Part shown: piece by piece, positions 24,236 to 36,328 of the stretch
Position numbering within the stretch: position 1 is the first letter of the stretch
How the letters are laid out: every line of letters starts with the position of its first letter
Source: Beroe forskalii
Lineage: Eukaryota > Ctenophora > Nuda > Beroida > Beroidae
NCBI GenBank assembly: GCA_011033025.1
Contig: WFMF01000259.1
Location: 178,785 to 242,784, forward strand
Direction: 5' to 3'
Length of the DNA stretch: 64,000 bases
Notes under the pieces: model-generated
Told to the model about the DNA's origin: nothing
Databases searched by the model: none
The model's input: only the letters and a program-made list of their open reading frames with translations
Translations under genes and position numbers: made by a program

Positions 24236-25632
24236 TTCCCCGCTTCTCATCGCCATATCTTTAGTGCAATTGTGCTTTTGGCAAAAAAGAAATGAGAACC
24301 CTGCTCTCGAATATCAAAGAGTTGTGTGAGTTATCTCTCCCCTCTCCTCCGTGTAAAGATCAACTCATTCTGCGTTACTGAGGCATCGTAGGCACCTTGA
24401 CATCAACAGCACTCGACCTAACACCATGATAACTAACTCACTCTTGCCTACATAAGTACCCTTATATTACTTATGTAACCCACATACCCGTATATTATTT
24501 ATCTAGCTCCACTGATCGCTCTACCGACTCCAATAATTGCATCCTGCGTTAGTCTAACTTCTCAATTACTCATTCCGGTTTATTGTGTGCGCCTTTACAC
24601 CACTTTAAATCCATGATATCATACCCCCACAGTCCACACTGTTTACTGAGCTCACTCGAAGATAGCAAAATCTATCCTATTCATCTGATATCCAATATCC
24701 AGTTATACGCATACCTTCTCATGACACTAGCTTATATACCATTCTAGATTCTATTTTGAGGCATGGCATTATTTCAGCTTGACACCAGTCTAGTTAGAAA
24801 TGTGACAACATTTCAGTTTGACACTACTCTAGCTTGAGTTGTGACACCATTTCCGCTTGACACCAATATAGAAAGTTTTATACTCGAGCGTTTGTCCTAC
24901 ACATGAAAACGCTCACCATGAGCTGATCAGTGCACACTACTCACTGCTGAATGCACATTCTAAACTCACACTTCGTGACTACTTTAAAGTTGAATACCTA
25001 CTTCGTACGGCATAATAATACATCGAATACATATTTAGGACAGCTCACTAGCACCTAACACGCACTAGTGACTACTGTGTGTCCATAGGTATAACCAGAT
25101 CACCAGACTAACTCTTACTGAGCTTACTCCAGGATAGTAGGGTCAAACCCCACTAGGGCTCCATTAACGTAACACAAACCTTTTCGTTTCACTTTCTTAG
25201 AGTTTGACGCAATTTCGAGTTTCGATTTCGCTTTTGACACCACTCTATAAATCGTTTTGAAACCACTTTTGAGATCACTGTAGTTTGAGCTTAGCATAGT
25301 CCTCGATTCGTGACAACAGGTTGAATACTTCACTGCATATCATTGCATATCACTAGGCACTATTTAGTTATTCAGGACAACTCACTAGCACCCCGCACGC
25401 ACTGCTGACTGCTGTGTATCCACACTTCCACAGAACTGCAAACTTAGTGTCCAGGAAACCTGGCGTCTATTAGTGATGTTACTACCAGGGTTCAGTAGGG
25501 TGAGTTGATGACGTTTCACAACCTAGGATATAACAATGTGTATCGATAGAGCGGGTGTGCGTGTGTGAATCAGAAAGTGACACCATTGTGTCCAGGGACT
25601 AGGGGATGGGAAGGCGGAGTAGACTGAGAGTG

Positions 25633-25905
25633 AAATGGTTCATCATGCCTAGTTATTGTCTATTGACCAATCCTACTTCAATAATTCAATATCATGCCTT
25701 GTTATTGACTTTACCTACTTCAATAATTCAATATCATGCCTTGTTATTGACCTTTTCTACTGCAATAATTCAATGTGATACTTTTTTTAAAATTTTTATT
25801 GACCTTATCTACTTCAATAATTCAATGGGTACTTTTCTGTATTGACCAAACCGACTTCAATAATTCAATATGATGCCTTGTTATATTGATCTATATACAG
25901 CTATA
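25633..25905 (+). repeat. ~45-bp tandem repeat, about five units
   Basis: Each unit carries TACTTCAATAATTCAATA followed by TCATGCCTTGTTATTGAC; later units are more diverged. Confidence 0.88.
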
Positions 25906-26498
25906 GAAACACCAGTTATCGCGGCTCAAATGAATTATTTGGACCACAAACTCACAAATAGCCAAATACACCCAAACTATGGCTTCACTTCCCTCATTTC
26001 ATAGTTATAGCGACTATAACGTGTACCATCGGGATTCTATTAATTGTACCGTGTATACAGGGGCTCTCGAGCTCTGGTATTTGTATTGGTAAATATCAAT
26101 GATCTGGTATTTTGGTAGGATAATACGGACCATGGTTCCCCGTTCTCCAATCCCCCATAATATATACTCCATGATTTCTCAATGGGTACCAATGTAGTAT
26201 TCATTGTCCATGTCATTGAGTCCACACATCGCGAGTGAACAATAAACGTATCAAAGTGACATCATTATTACAGTTCAAAGTACTGAATTGATGTCATCCC
26301 CAAATCTACTTCTCCCATCACACCTATATAAGCCACACCATTGCCCGGGAGCTTCCCAGAGCTCTATATTTACTGGTAACTACCTGCCGTATTCCGAGCA
26401 CCAGCTGTGACATCCAAACACATTATAATAGATATAATATACACAGTACTAGTAATAGAACATATATAAATATATATACGCAGGGTATATAAACTACA

Positions 26499-26555
26499 TG
26501 GTGTGACGTCATCAACGCCCCATTCTAACCCCTGATAATGACGTCATCTGTCACC
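26499..26555 (+). repeat. CRE unit, copy at 26.5 kb
   Basis: GTGTGACGTCATCAACGCCC then CATTCTAACCCCTGATAATG then ACGTCA: both CRE palindromes intact, plus orientation. Confidence 0.9.
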
Positions 26556-29500
26556 CTCCTAGAGGCTGTGTTCGACCTCTATTCAATATATGCCAGGTGG
26601 TGATGGTGTGGCAGTGTCCCTTTGTCACGCTGCTTTACCAGGTCCCGTTCAGCGGAACCTAGAGTGACATGTGCGTCACGTTTTGTATACAGCGGAAACG
26701 TCACGTAATTTACACAGCTTCAGTTGCTTCAGAGGGGCTATACTTCAGAGTTGCAATGTTTTAATTGATCAGGATTTACTCGATCAATTGAAATTTACAC
26801 AGCGTTACACATTTTATAGTTGCACACATGTTTCATACTGTCAAACACAATTTGTAGTGGTCACAATCAAAACAGCTTTCAAGGTTTTATCATATACCAG
26901 ACCAGAACATGGATTTCTATTCGGAGATCAGTAGGACTAAACCCACACCTTACAATTATACAGTTCTTGCGAATCATGTAAACGGCTCTGAGTGCCCATT
27001 GTTCCACGCCCACCCTAAATTTGTGCTAATGAATCGCATTTCAACTGGTTTCAGATCCAAACTCAGCATTTAAATTAAAGTTACCTTTTGTGATTTTCAT
27101 AAAGATTGGGGATCATTTTTCAGTTTAATAGTTCATTTGTTCTAGTTTTACCTCTATTTCTTGTAGCGCTCGTTGTCTTTTATTTTGCTAGTTTCTTGTG
27201 TTTTTCTGTGATTCTGTACTCCTGAAGATCTGAAAAAACTGTAGTTGATTACTTTGGAACCACGATTCCTCTTAATGATACCTGAAAAATGACTGAAAAG
27301 TTCCTGATCTAATGATCATGGCTGAAAAATTCGATCAAATTTAATGAGTTCATCGTCGCTCTTTATTTTAATGCTTCTAATGTTTTTGTGCCTGCCATGA
27401 CAGAAGAAAACCCAATATCTCTAAATTTCCCAATCACATCTCGGGCAATCACGCCAATGACTTTACCAGAACCTGATCCTTTAACTTTTACCCCGGAATT
27501 CAAAATATTATTCATGTTTTAGAGGGTTACATAAATTATTTACGGTGTCTGTCTGAATTATTATAAGTATTTTAATATTTATCAGTTAGTCATCAAAACG
27601 CTTTTGTATATTTTGTTACGTGACTTTCTTCAGACAGTCTCGAAACACGTACACACAGTTCAAAAGTTGAGGATATTAAAACTGTGGATCATAATATAAT
27701 TAGAGGTAGCTGTTTCCTGTATCGAGTTTGAAATTACGACCTTCCTTAGCCCGTGATACCATGGTTTTGTTGCCTTTTGGAACTGTCAACTGCCACCAAA
27801 CTGTCAACTGCCACCAATCTAGAGCTAAAAAGCCACTAAACAGCCACTTAACAGCCGCAGAACTTCAGCCTAACTTTAATTCGCAACCACTCCCCCACTA
27901 ATATATCATCCCCCACTAATATATCATCCCCCACTAATATACCATCTCACAGAATATTACAGAGGTCTGCAGTGCCAAATTAAATCCATTTCACGCACCA
28001 GTGTTCTCTATGATAATATTATTATCATTATTACGTCAGAGATCCTTGAAACCTTTCTTTGGAATCTTCGACAACCATTCTCCATGATAAGACTTACGAG
28101 GACGTCAGTCGTTGAGATATCATTTACGTTTTTGTATTCTCTCGGCAAAACTGCGTGTGTTTTTACGCTATTGACAATCCGAAATGTCAATGAACGGATA
28201 ATAGTTGATTATTCATATTGTAACAAAAAACAATTAGCTTATCATCACGTTGTTCGTTGTTTAACAATGGCAGTCAGATTTATTGCCCATTGGCAACATT
28301 CCAAAATGAGGTCATCACTTAGAAATGACGTAAAAGTGACGATCACAATTATTTGACTATATTATGCCGCGCACATGAAAAATAGGTCGTTTGATGTCAT
28401 CAACTCGCCATTCTGGATCGTGATAAAGACATCACCTTCAACAGCGTATTTTCTTGAAAAATCAGCATTTTATTCTGAAATTATGTGATGTAATTATTAG
28501 CTGTTGTCATCACAAAGCATTAGATCATCGGGAGGAATTAATTCTTTTTATATTTTGTCACAGGACTTAAATGACGAACAAAAGAAGAATGTAATTATCT
28601 GACCCGTCCCCGATAAAAATCTTTGTGATTTGCGAAATTTTTGTATTTCTTCATTTATCGTCCCTTGGTGGCTGGTGCAGTGGTACTCGATGATTATTTT
28701 ATGTGCATTGATTTTAAAAAAATCATATTCGTTTATTGTAATAAATATTTATAAGAATTCTAACACGAAATAATTTCATCAAATTTAATTTTGATTATAT
28801 ATTGGAAATTCAATCCATTCATTATTCAAAATGCTGTCAATTCAATAAAACCTACTGTTATTTCTGATAACTAATAGAATTAATAAAATGGTACTGAAGT
28901 ATGCAGGGGAAGGGCTAATTCGCAAGTGCCTTCTGATGGACCGCGCAGCCAAACAAAAAACGGTTGAGAAACGTAATTTTCAGGATTTAAAATGGTAAAT
29001 TAATGTCGTCGATCAGCTTATTTTTCACGCATCACCCTGTTGCAGTAGGACGTATGGGTTGTTCATCGATTGCTATCAGATTACATTTTATTGTGTTCAC
29101 ATTGCACTTGTTAGAATTTCGACTCTCCCCCTGAATATCAGAATTTCGCATTTGACGTCACTCCGTTGATTTGCAGTAGAGAGTTACTGCCAGTTAAGCG
29201 CCCATGAATCTTCTGAGACCACATAAATCGGGGATTTAATTTGGGTATTTGTGTTTGCGTCTGTGTGGGGGAGAGAGGTTGTTATATCTAACGGCACCCT
29301 ACATTTAATTCTATTATAACCTGTTGTGGGAGGAGGATTGTTTTCATTTCTTTTGAAACTTTCGATTTATTTTAGAATTTAAAGTTCTAATAAGCATTTT
29401 TACGGTCCCCACTCGAGCCTACCTTCACGTTTATATTTGTTTTGTTGCCAGAGCGTCAACTCCCTTGCAAAACCTTCTAACTTCTTATTACTTTATTAGT

Positions 29501-30070
29501 TTTTAGGAATTACGCAAACTGGCAATTGATTGATTGACGGTCTATCGTCAAGATAAGAAATATGATTATCGATCCTTTGCCTCTAAAAATAACCCATATT
29601 TTTCCACATTTTTAGGAATCTAATCATTGTTTCACATCGTGTTTTTGTTTATCAAACCTCCGCCTTATTGATTGCAAATTATTTATTGATACCGCAAAAC
29701 TTCCACTTTTCGCGAGGCACATTCTTTGTCGGAAAAAAGATTCATGAAACTGTTTTGTTATGGAGTTATACTACTACGTTGAGTCATTATTTCTATTTCT
29801 GTTATTCATACCGGTTTTTGTCACATTTTATTTTACTTTGTCGCTTCCTTAAATTGATATGAGCACTAATTCGTATATTTTTGCTCATTACTTGAAATAC
29901 GAGCACATTTTGAGCTATCGGTGGGGTTCGATCCTAACCCCACGTATGCGATCTTACCAAACCTGTCATCACCTAGTACGCCTCATCACAATAGGAATCA
30001 TAGATATTTCTTCCAACTAACGATGTTTAACAACAACTTTTGAAGATTCCATGACTCTCACGCCAACGAT

Positions 30071-30135
30071 CGGCATTTTGACTCAGCGTCAAAACCGTAC
30101 CATTCTGAACCCTGATAATGACGTCACTCTCAACT
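30071..30135 (+). repeat. CRE unit, copy at 30.1 kb
   Basis: Left half is diverged (TCGGCATTTTGACTCAGCGT), right half is intact (CATTCTGAACCCTGATAATG then ACGTCACTCTCAAC). Confidence 0.85.
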
Positions 30136-31711
30136 CTCTACAATGTGTGCACACGACCGTAAAACTGTACTCGTTCAACTATAAATTTTACAGTACAATG
30201 CGTTCCGATACCCTTCACAAGTTCGTTAAGACAAGTTTTTGATCAGAACTCGGAGTTGACGATTGATCTCAATGACAATATGTAATTGTGTAATTGTTTG
30301 AAGGGTTTACTGTTGATTAGATATTGATATATTCAAACTTTTACTGCATATTCATAATATTATTTTACTTTGTTAAGATGCCACGCTGATCCGATCCTAA
30401 ACATTTTATCTTGTACTGTTTGTTCCTTGCGCTCGCTTTGAGGAATTTCTTTCTATTGATTAAATTTTTTTAATTAAAATGCATGTTGTAAGCACATAAA
30501 AGTTCGTTAGATTTATATTAGTTTTTGCTTAAAATAAAACTCTCCTCTATGTATGTCTTGACTTGAAATTTAACTAGAATTTTCAAGGCAATCAATTACA
30601 TAATCTAAGCGAAAGCTTGCAGTTAATTGCAGCGCTGTAATTATAGCTTATGGGAGATGTGCCGTATTAGAAACCTATAACTTAACTGTAGAAAATACTA
30701 CCGATATAAGCACTACTAGAAGTGCTAATTACAGGGAGATTACAACAAGGACAATGTTAAATAATTATGCTAACAACAGCACCCGATGCCATTATCCTAC
30801 TTCCTTTATTTACTAAAGTAATTATATGTCATTTTACTTCTTTACTTGTTATCTCAACATGTCACATAATAATGCTGATTGTCATTGTTTGTCAGAATAT
30901 GTTTTATTATCCTTTGTGCTTTGTTGTTTGTGGCTTTGGCAATAGCACCGCATCGTAAAATGAATAAATACTAGGATTGTTATAGTTTATGTCTTTGAAT
31001 GAATATAAAACATTAATTATACTCGACCTTCTTTGAAAGTATGAGTAGCCATCATTAAATTTCTTCTAAAAACCACTGAGCACAGGGCAGTGGAACCAAC
31101 GCACTATGGCGTAGCTAAGTAGCTAGAACCAGTATTTTTAATCCAAATTCCAACTTTCTATCAGTATTGTAGAAGAAAAGCGAGGTAAAACGTACCATCA
31201 ATAAATTCCGACAAAGCACGCAACATTGATCGAGATAATGGTTTGTTTGCGTAGGGCGCAGATCATTATCCGTGATCAAACGCTCCTATCAAGCATGAAC
31301 ATAGCGCGCGGCGTGGGAATTTATCGGCTAATTACCATAATTACCATGATGGGCGGAAAGGTGTGTTCTGCGCACAAATGCCTGATGCCATAGGGCCTGG
31401 TTCCAAGTTTTAGAGAAATCATACAAACTTACATTTGGCAAAACCTTTCTCTGAAGAAGAAAAAAGTTATAACCAATATCGTTTCCCATGCAGACTTATG
31501 ATCAGAGCATGATTCGATAATTTTGATAAATCTAACAGATGGTTGTGGCTGAGCAGTGAGTATCGTGGTTGAGAATGGTACGTTTTCTGCAATGGTTCTA
31601 GAATGATTAGGTAGTATCGAGATACATCATGAGGTGCTGAACTTAATATGAAGACGGGCACGAAACTGGAAAATGAGAAGCCACTAGCCATATTTAATTT
31701 GCGTGCAATAT

Positions 31712-31790
31712 CGACAGGCGGTTAAGTTGACGTCATTATCATAGTTAAAAGTGGTAGGTTTATGAGGTTGAACCGCCTATAATTCACACT
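31712..31790 (-). repeat. CRE unit, copy at 31.7 kb
   Basis: Minus strand GTGTGAATTATAGGCGGTTC through AACTATGATAATGACGTCAA to TTAACCGCCTG; the outer inverted repeat GGCGGTT/AACCGCC is clear. Confidence 0.85.
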
Positions 31791-32081
31791 TGAGCACTGA
31801 GTACAGTACAGTGTCTTTAGTTTTGTCTGTTCTGAATAAAATCTTACAACATCTTTAGGTAATTTCCAGGTTAAATATAACTCCAATGGTGCAGACGGAG
31901 TGATGACGTCATCTTGATGAAATAGAATACACATTTGAAAGTGACTCTTGTTCAATTGAAATATCGCATAACGCCTTACGCCCTCCTTTATGCACAGTTG
32001 CGTTGTTCTTAGACTTGTAAAACTGCAGCAATTAATGTTCTCAAGATATTATATATTTTTCATATTTTATGATATTTCATG

Positions 32082-32145
32082 AAAATAGGCGGTGTAACGT
32101 CATCAATTCACCATTCTAAACCCTAATAATGACGTCATTCCCAAC
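32082..32145 (+). repeat. CRE unit, copy at 32.1 kb
   Basis: Close to consensus: AAATAGGCGGTGTAACGTCA, TCAATTCACCATTCTAAACC, CTAATAATGACGTCATTCCC. Confidence 0.9.
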
Positions 32146-33570
32146 CATAGAGTGTTTGTCTCCGACCAATCCTTTACTCGGTGATTGCTTTTCATGCCCC
32201 AGAAAGTTTACCTTCGTATGTTGCTTTTAGCGAATTGGTGGTGGCTTTAGAGCGTAAAAAGAAAGTAGTTTTTTAACGTTATGTCAGGCCCTAAAGAAAT
32301 CCATGTCTTATCATCGCGCGTTGTTTTAAAGGAAATTTACAGGAAGGAGGATTTATTGAAGAAAGAAGGAAACATTTAACATACTCATTCATTTGCTATG
32401 AATTGAAATCTTTGTTGTTTTTATCCAGATTATCTCTTCTATTTATCAAAAGAAACTTAGATTTTAAAACGTTGAAAGTTGGAACTTGGTTCAAATGCTG
32501 TGTATTCTCGTGGCCGGTGGCTGCTAATAACATTAGATACGGTGACTGAGCTCCAGCACCTGTGGGCTTACTCTTAAATCCACTAAGAGGAATCGCGAAT
32601 AGAATAGAGTAAGTGACGTCATTATCATGGTTATCGGTGGAAATCTGATTTCGTTATACTGCCTATAATAACAATTTTTCAGATGCGTCTTCCAACGCAG
32701 TTCTGTCTTGTGACTGTGATGAGAGAGTCATACTTTGTGTTCTTACACACTTTCCATCACCAACAGCAGGATGATAATTGCACAATTTGAGTTTCTAATT
32801 GAATCTTTTGTTTTAGAATTTACAGCTTGTTTAGCTATTTAGTGATGTTCGTATTTGGCACCACAATCTCAGCAAGCAGTTAAATTTCTCGATGTCAAAA
32901 ATTAATCACATCAGCTGCACTTCGCCCTGTGTTCTGTGGTACACAGGTCACAGAAACATACAAAAACCTGAGGTTTTTACACGAAACAATAGAACAATGT
33001 GTGGCAAACAAGCAAACATTGGCAATAATCTCATTTGTCAATGCAAACTAACAAACATTGAATCTTTGAATCTTATTTTAATCTTGGCTATAATCCCATT
33101 TGTTGCAGCAGCACTGAACGCGCATCATGAGGCTACAATATGTGACTTATTTGACACAATTTGTGACACAAATAAAACAATCTATGAGTGTCACTCACTT
33201 AGAATGCACAGTTTGGTTTGGCGTCAGTTAGTGACAGGATCAACAGTGAGTGTCACACAGTGTGTCAATCACTGTTACGGTGCGCTAGTTTTCCGCAGTT
33301 TAATAGGTTTAGTGTCATCATTTTAGGGTTGAAAGTGGTGTACTGGCGCCTGTTTTTCATGTAAAACCTGTAGTAATGTTTCTTGTAAAAGTAGCTCTAT
33401 TGGTAGCAGCAAATCAATAAAATAAACAGTTTCACGTAACCAATTCACCACAAAAGACAATGATTTTGACGTCACTCCTACTCATCTACTTCACAAACCT
33501 CACTTGTTACATGGTTTACAGTGTGACCAGCAATCTCCAGGGGGTAGCAGTATTGTCAGCCAAATTCGAA

Positions 33571-33632
33571 AAATAGACGTTTTGTCGTCGTCAATTCACC
33601 ATTAAAAACCATGATTATGACGTCACTCTACA
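33571..33632 (+). repeat. CRE unit, copy at 33.6 kb
   Basis: GTCGTCAATTCACCATTAAA then AACCATGATTATGACGTCAC; a second copy lies 140 bp before it (33429-33485). Confidence 0.85.
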
Positions 33633-34616
33633 TCGACTAATGTTGAGTGCCGACTTGTGTATTATTATTAGCTCAGTGTTCTATATATTCAACGACACCA
33701 CGTCAAAAGTTTAATTCATGTAATATCGCCGTTAATATAGGACGTGTCTAATATTATTATTTATGTGAATACCGAGTGTAATGTTGGAGCGCTATTGTTA
33801 TTCATGGCTAATTGCTATGGAGTTTGCTTGATGTACCATTTTGTCATAAAACACCACTTTTGGTAAACGGTTTACTTTTTGTGGGATTCGGTAAAATTCT
33901 GATCGAATTTAATACTTTATTAAGCAGCAGATTACCCATTTCAATTAACTACTCAGACTTATTTCATGTACTGTATCACCCAGCCAGCAGTTACCATTAT
34001 ATTCGAAAATAATAGTACCGATGCCATTTAATTGAGGGCATTGTTCCCACAAATTACAACATTGAGTTCCGGATAGTTTTCTTTTTCTCAGGTCTCCCTC
34101 TTTCGAGAAAACCCAAAAGTGAGATAGTTAAAACATGCATATCTCTATTATAATTAGATAATTGTCGTGTACCAACCTTGCCCTGGGAGGCAGAGGCTTG
34201 GGGTTCTTTGATAGCAATCTGAGTACCTTTGATTATATGTTAGTTTCTAATGACATACATACCTGTTATACGGGTTACTTACTTGTTTAATGATATGCTA
34301 GTTTTTAAAGCAGGAGTTTCGCTGATATTCGGAACTAAGATTATATCTCGTTGTTTATTTCGGAAAATTAAGGTTATTTTCTTATTTTCTCCCTCAACTC
34401 TCCAACCTCAACAGTAGTATTGAAGTATTGAGATTAATCTCATTCTAATTTTACCATAGCTCTTCAGGGATTGCCCGTTTAGAGTCGTTCGTCCTAATTC
34501 GTCATTGAGCATTTTAAAGTAAAATGATTTGTATCAGTTCAAATACCAATGAAGACACAGCGGCCGAAATGGACGAATTCCTAAAAAGCATTTAGACTAC
34601 CTACTCCACTAGGAAA

Positions 34617-34678
34617 ACAGGCAGTAAATTAGTCATCAACTCACCACTTTAAAGCATGATAATGTCGTCACTCTCAAC
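34617..34678 (+). repeat. CRE unit, copy at 34.6 kb
   Basis: AGTCATCAACTCACCACTTT then AAAGCATGATAATGTCGTCA; both CREs carry one change. Confidence 0.8.
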
Positions 34679-35779
34679 TATCTATTGTTCTTGAGGGAAC
34701 GCTCAATTAACCTTGTAATGACCTATTCTATTCTGCATTCCTTCTGATTAAATCGCGTCACCGGATGTACTAACTAAAATGGAATGTTATACCACTACCA
34801 GATTTAGGTTGGACTGATCTCTCTTTCTAAATTTCTAAACTCTTTCAACCTCTGCCTATCATTTGGTTTGAAAGACGGAGTCTACCAAACTATATTCCCC
34901 GATTTTATTCCATCAAATTATATGTATCAGCTTTGATAGCCAGTTGTCTGTAGTCGACCTATTTCAAACTGATGGCGATAAAATAAGCCTATTTATGTCA
35001 TCAGGTCACCATTGTAAACCGTGAAAGTGACGTAGCCTTCAACAGTCAAATATATTTGACCACCACCCGCATATTATCAGTGATTCCTCTCTTGCTCTAG
35101 TTTGGAGAGATAAATTCAGACCGATTCCGGTTGAATCATTCCGTTTTTCCAACCATATTTTAAGTCGGTTGTCTATAACCAATCCACAGGAATTTACTAA
35201 TTATCATATTTTCTAGAACCGTGCAGGTCTTCCTTTTTCAGATTTTTTTCGGATCAAAGCGGAATTTCTGGGAAATACCCATTTCAACGCGGAAGAGTCA
35301 AGAGACTTGAGTATTTGCTGCTATTCAATATTATATCAAGCGTATTTCTTAAGGGCACACTTTGTACTATCTCTTAGTGTTATAATTTGTGTAGTTCTCT
35401 ACGATGTAGTTCGCTTTCTTTTTGCAGCAAAATCGCTAGAGGGATCCTCTCAAAATGCTATTCTCTGCTTCATTTTAGTTAGTTACCTACACGATAAGCC
35501 ACAACTAAGAGCCCACTGTACAGAGAATATGTTTTTCCATGTTAGCATATATGCTAAACGAGCAATCTAATATTTCACGGGTGCAATCAGGGCATTAAGG
35601 TGAAGCTGAGTCTGTACGGGCTTGTTTTTTGTGTGAAGACCAGTCCACTAACCAGTTACAGTTTCTTAGAGGATTTGTTTATTGTGGTTACCGACTTGTT
35701 TTATTATTGGAAAATGGGTACGTTCGTTATCAATCTATAGCTGAGATTGTGTCCTTACCATTTTCATTGCTCATACTGG

Positions 35780-35890
35780 CAAGTTTATGACGTTATTATC
35801 ATGACGTAAAGTGGTTACAAGTTGATGACGTCATTATCAAATGCAAGGAGATATAAGTTGATGACGTTACACCGCCTATTTATCACACTC
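35780..35890 (-). repeat. CRE unit, tandem pair at 35.8 kb
   Basis: Minus strand: GATAAATAGGCGGTGTAACG, TCATCAACTTATATCTCC, TTTGATAATGACGTCATC, then a second partial unit ending in ATAATAACGTCAT. It is the copy nearest the GPCR start, about 440 bp upstream. Confidence 0.88.
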
Positions 35891-36308
35891 TGGCCTCTGT
35901 AGAAGGTGTATTTATACAATACCTTACAGTAGAGTGAGACTATTGTTGAAGGACAATAGTTTAACGCAAACGGGCGATAGTTTTACCCTGTGTTCTACTT
36001 GGTACGTTGAGTTATATCACAGGATTTTGTACAAAACTGTTTATCTTTAGTTAGTGTATGTATAGTTAAATAGTTAAAATATAGTCATTAATACATCAAT
36101 CGCTCACCTCAAGCCCGAGAAATTCTGTATCAGAGCACTTGAGGTCTCCTCATCCAGGTCGTTTAGGGAGCATCGCCCCTCTTAGTTCTGAAACAAAGAA
36201 ACGGATTACAAATCATAAAACTTATTTTAATTGTAAGATGGGTACACAGATGGATTTTAACCTTGAAACTAACCAGCCAATAAAGAACCTTCGTTATAAC
36301 CACTCATA

Positions 36309-36328
36309 AAACCATCTCTCCTCTCAGT
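36309..36328 (+). promoter_or_regulatory. Splice-acceptor-like tract ending 1 nt before the GPCR start codon
   Basis: CATCTCTCCTCTCAG followed by T and ATG. Such a site implies a 5' UTR intron or a trans-splice acceptor. Confidence 0.55.

Larger units (their letters stand above)
19660..36328. other. 16-kb gene-poor region rich in CRE-containing repeat units
   Basis: No open frame here looks like a known protein or shows consistent splice signals. The dominant structure is a family of diverged ~65-95 bp units in both orientations. Best copies: minus at 21012-21096, 21393-21468, 25472-25530, 26254-26310, 28969-29032, 31712-31790, 32609-32670, 35780-35890; plus at 26499-26555, 28379-28442, 30071-30135, 32082-32145, 33429-33485, 33571-33632, 34617-34678, 34980-35043. 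The unit reads AAATAGGCGGTGTAACGTCA / TCAACTCACCATT / CTAAACCCTGATAATGACGT / CACTCTCAAC. The region ends at the GPCR gene. Confidence 0.8.

Noticed and set aside
29915-29945. GGTTCGATCC, a tRNA B-box-like sequence
   Set aside because: The flanking GTGGGG/CCCCAC would enclose an 11-nt loop, and no A box, anticodon arm or acceptor stem could be built around it.
32892-33326. 144-codon open frame with several cysteines
   Set aside because: No signal peptide at the start, no recognisable domain, no splice partner; lies amid CRE repeat units in AT-rich DNA and is within the range expected by chance.
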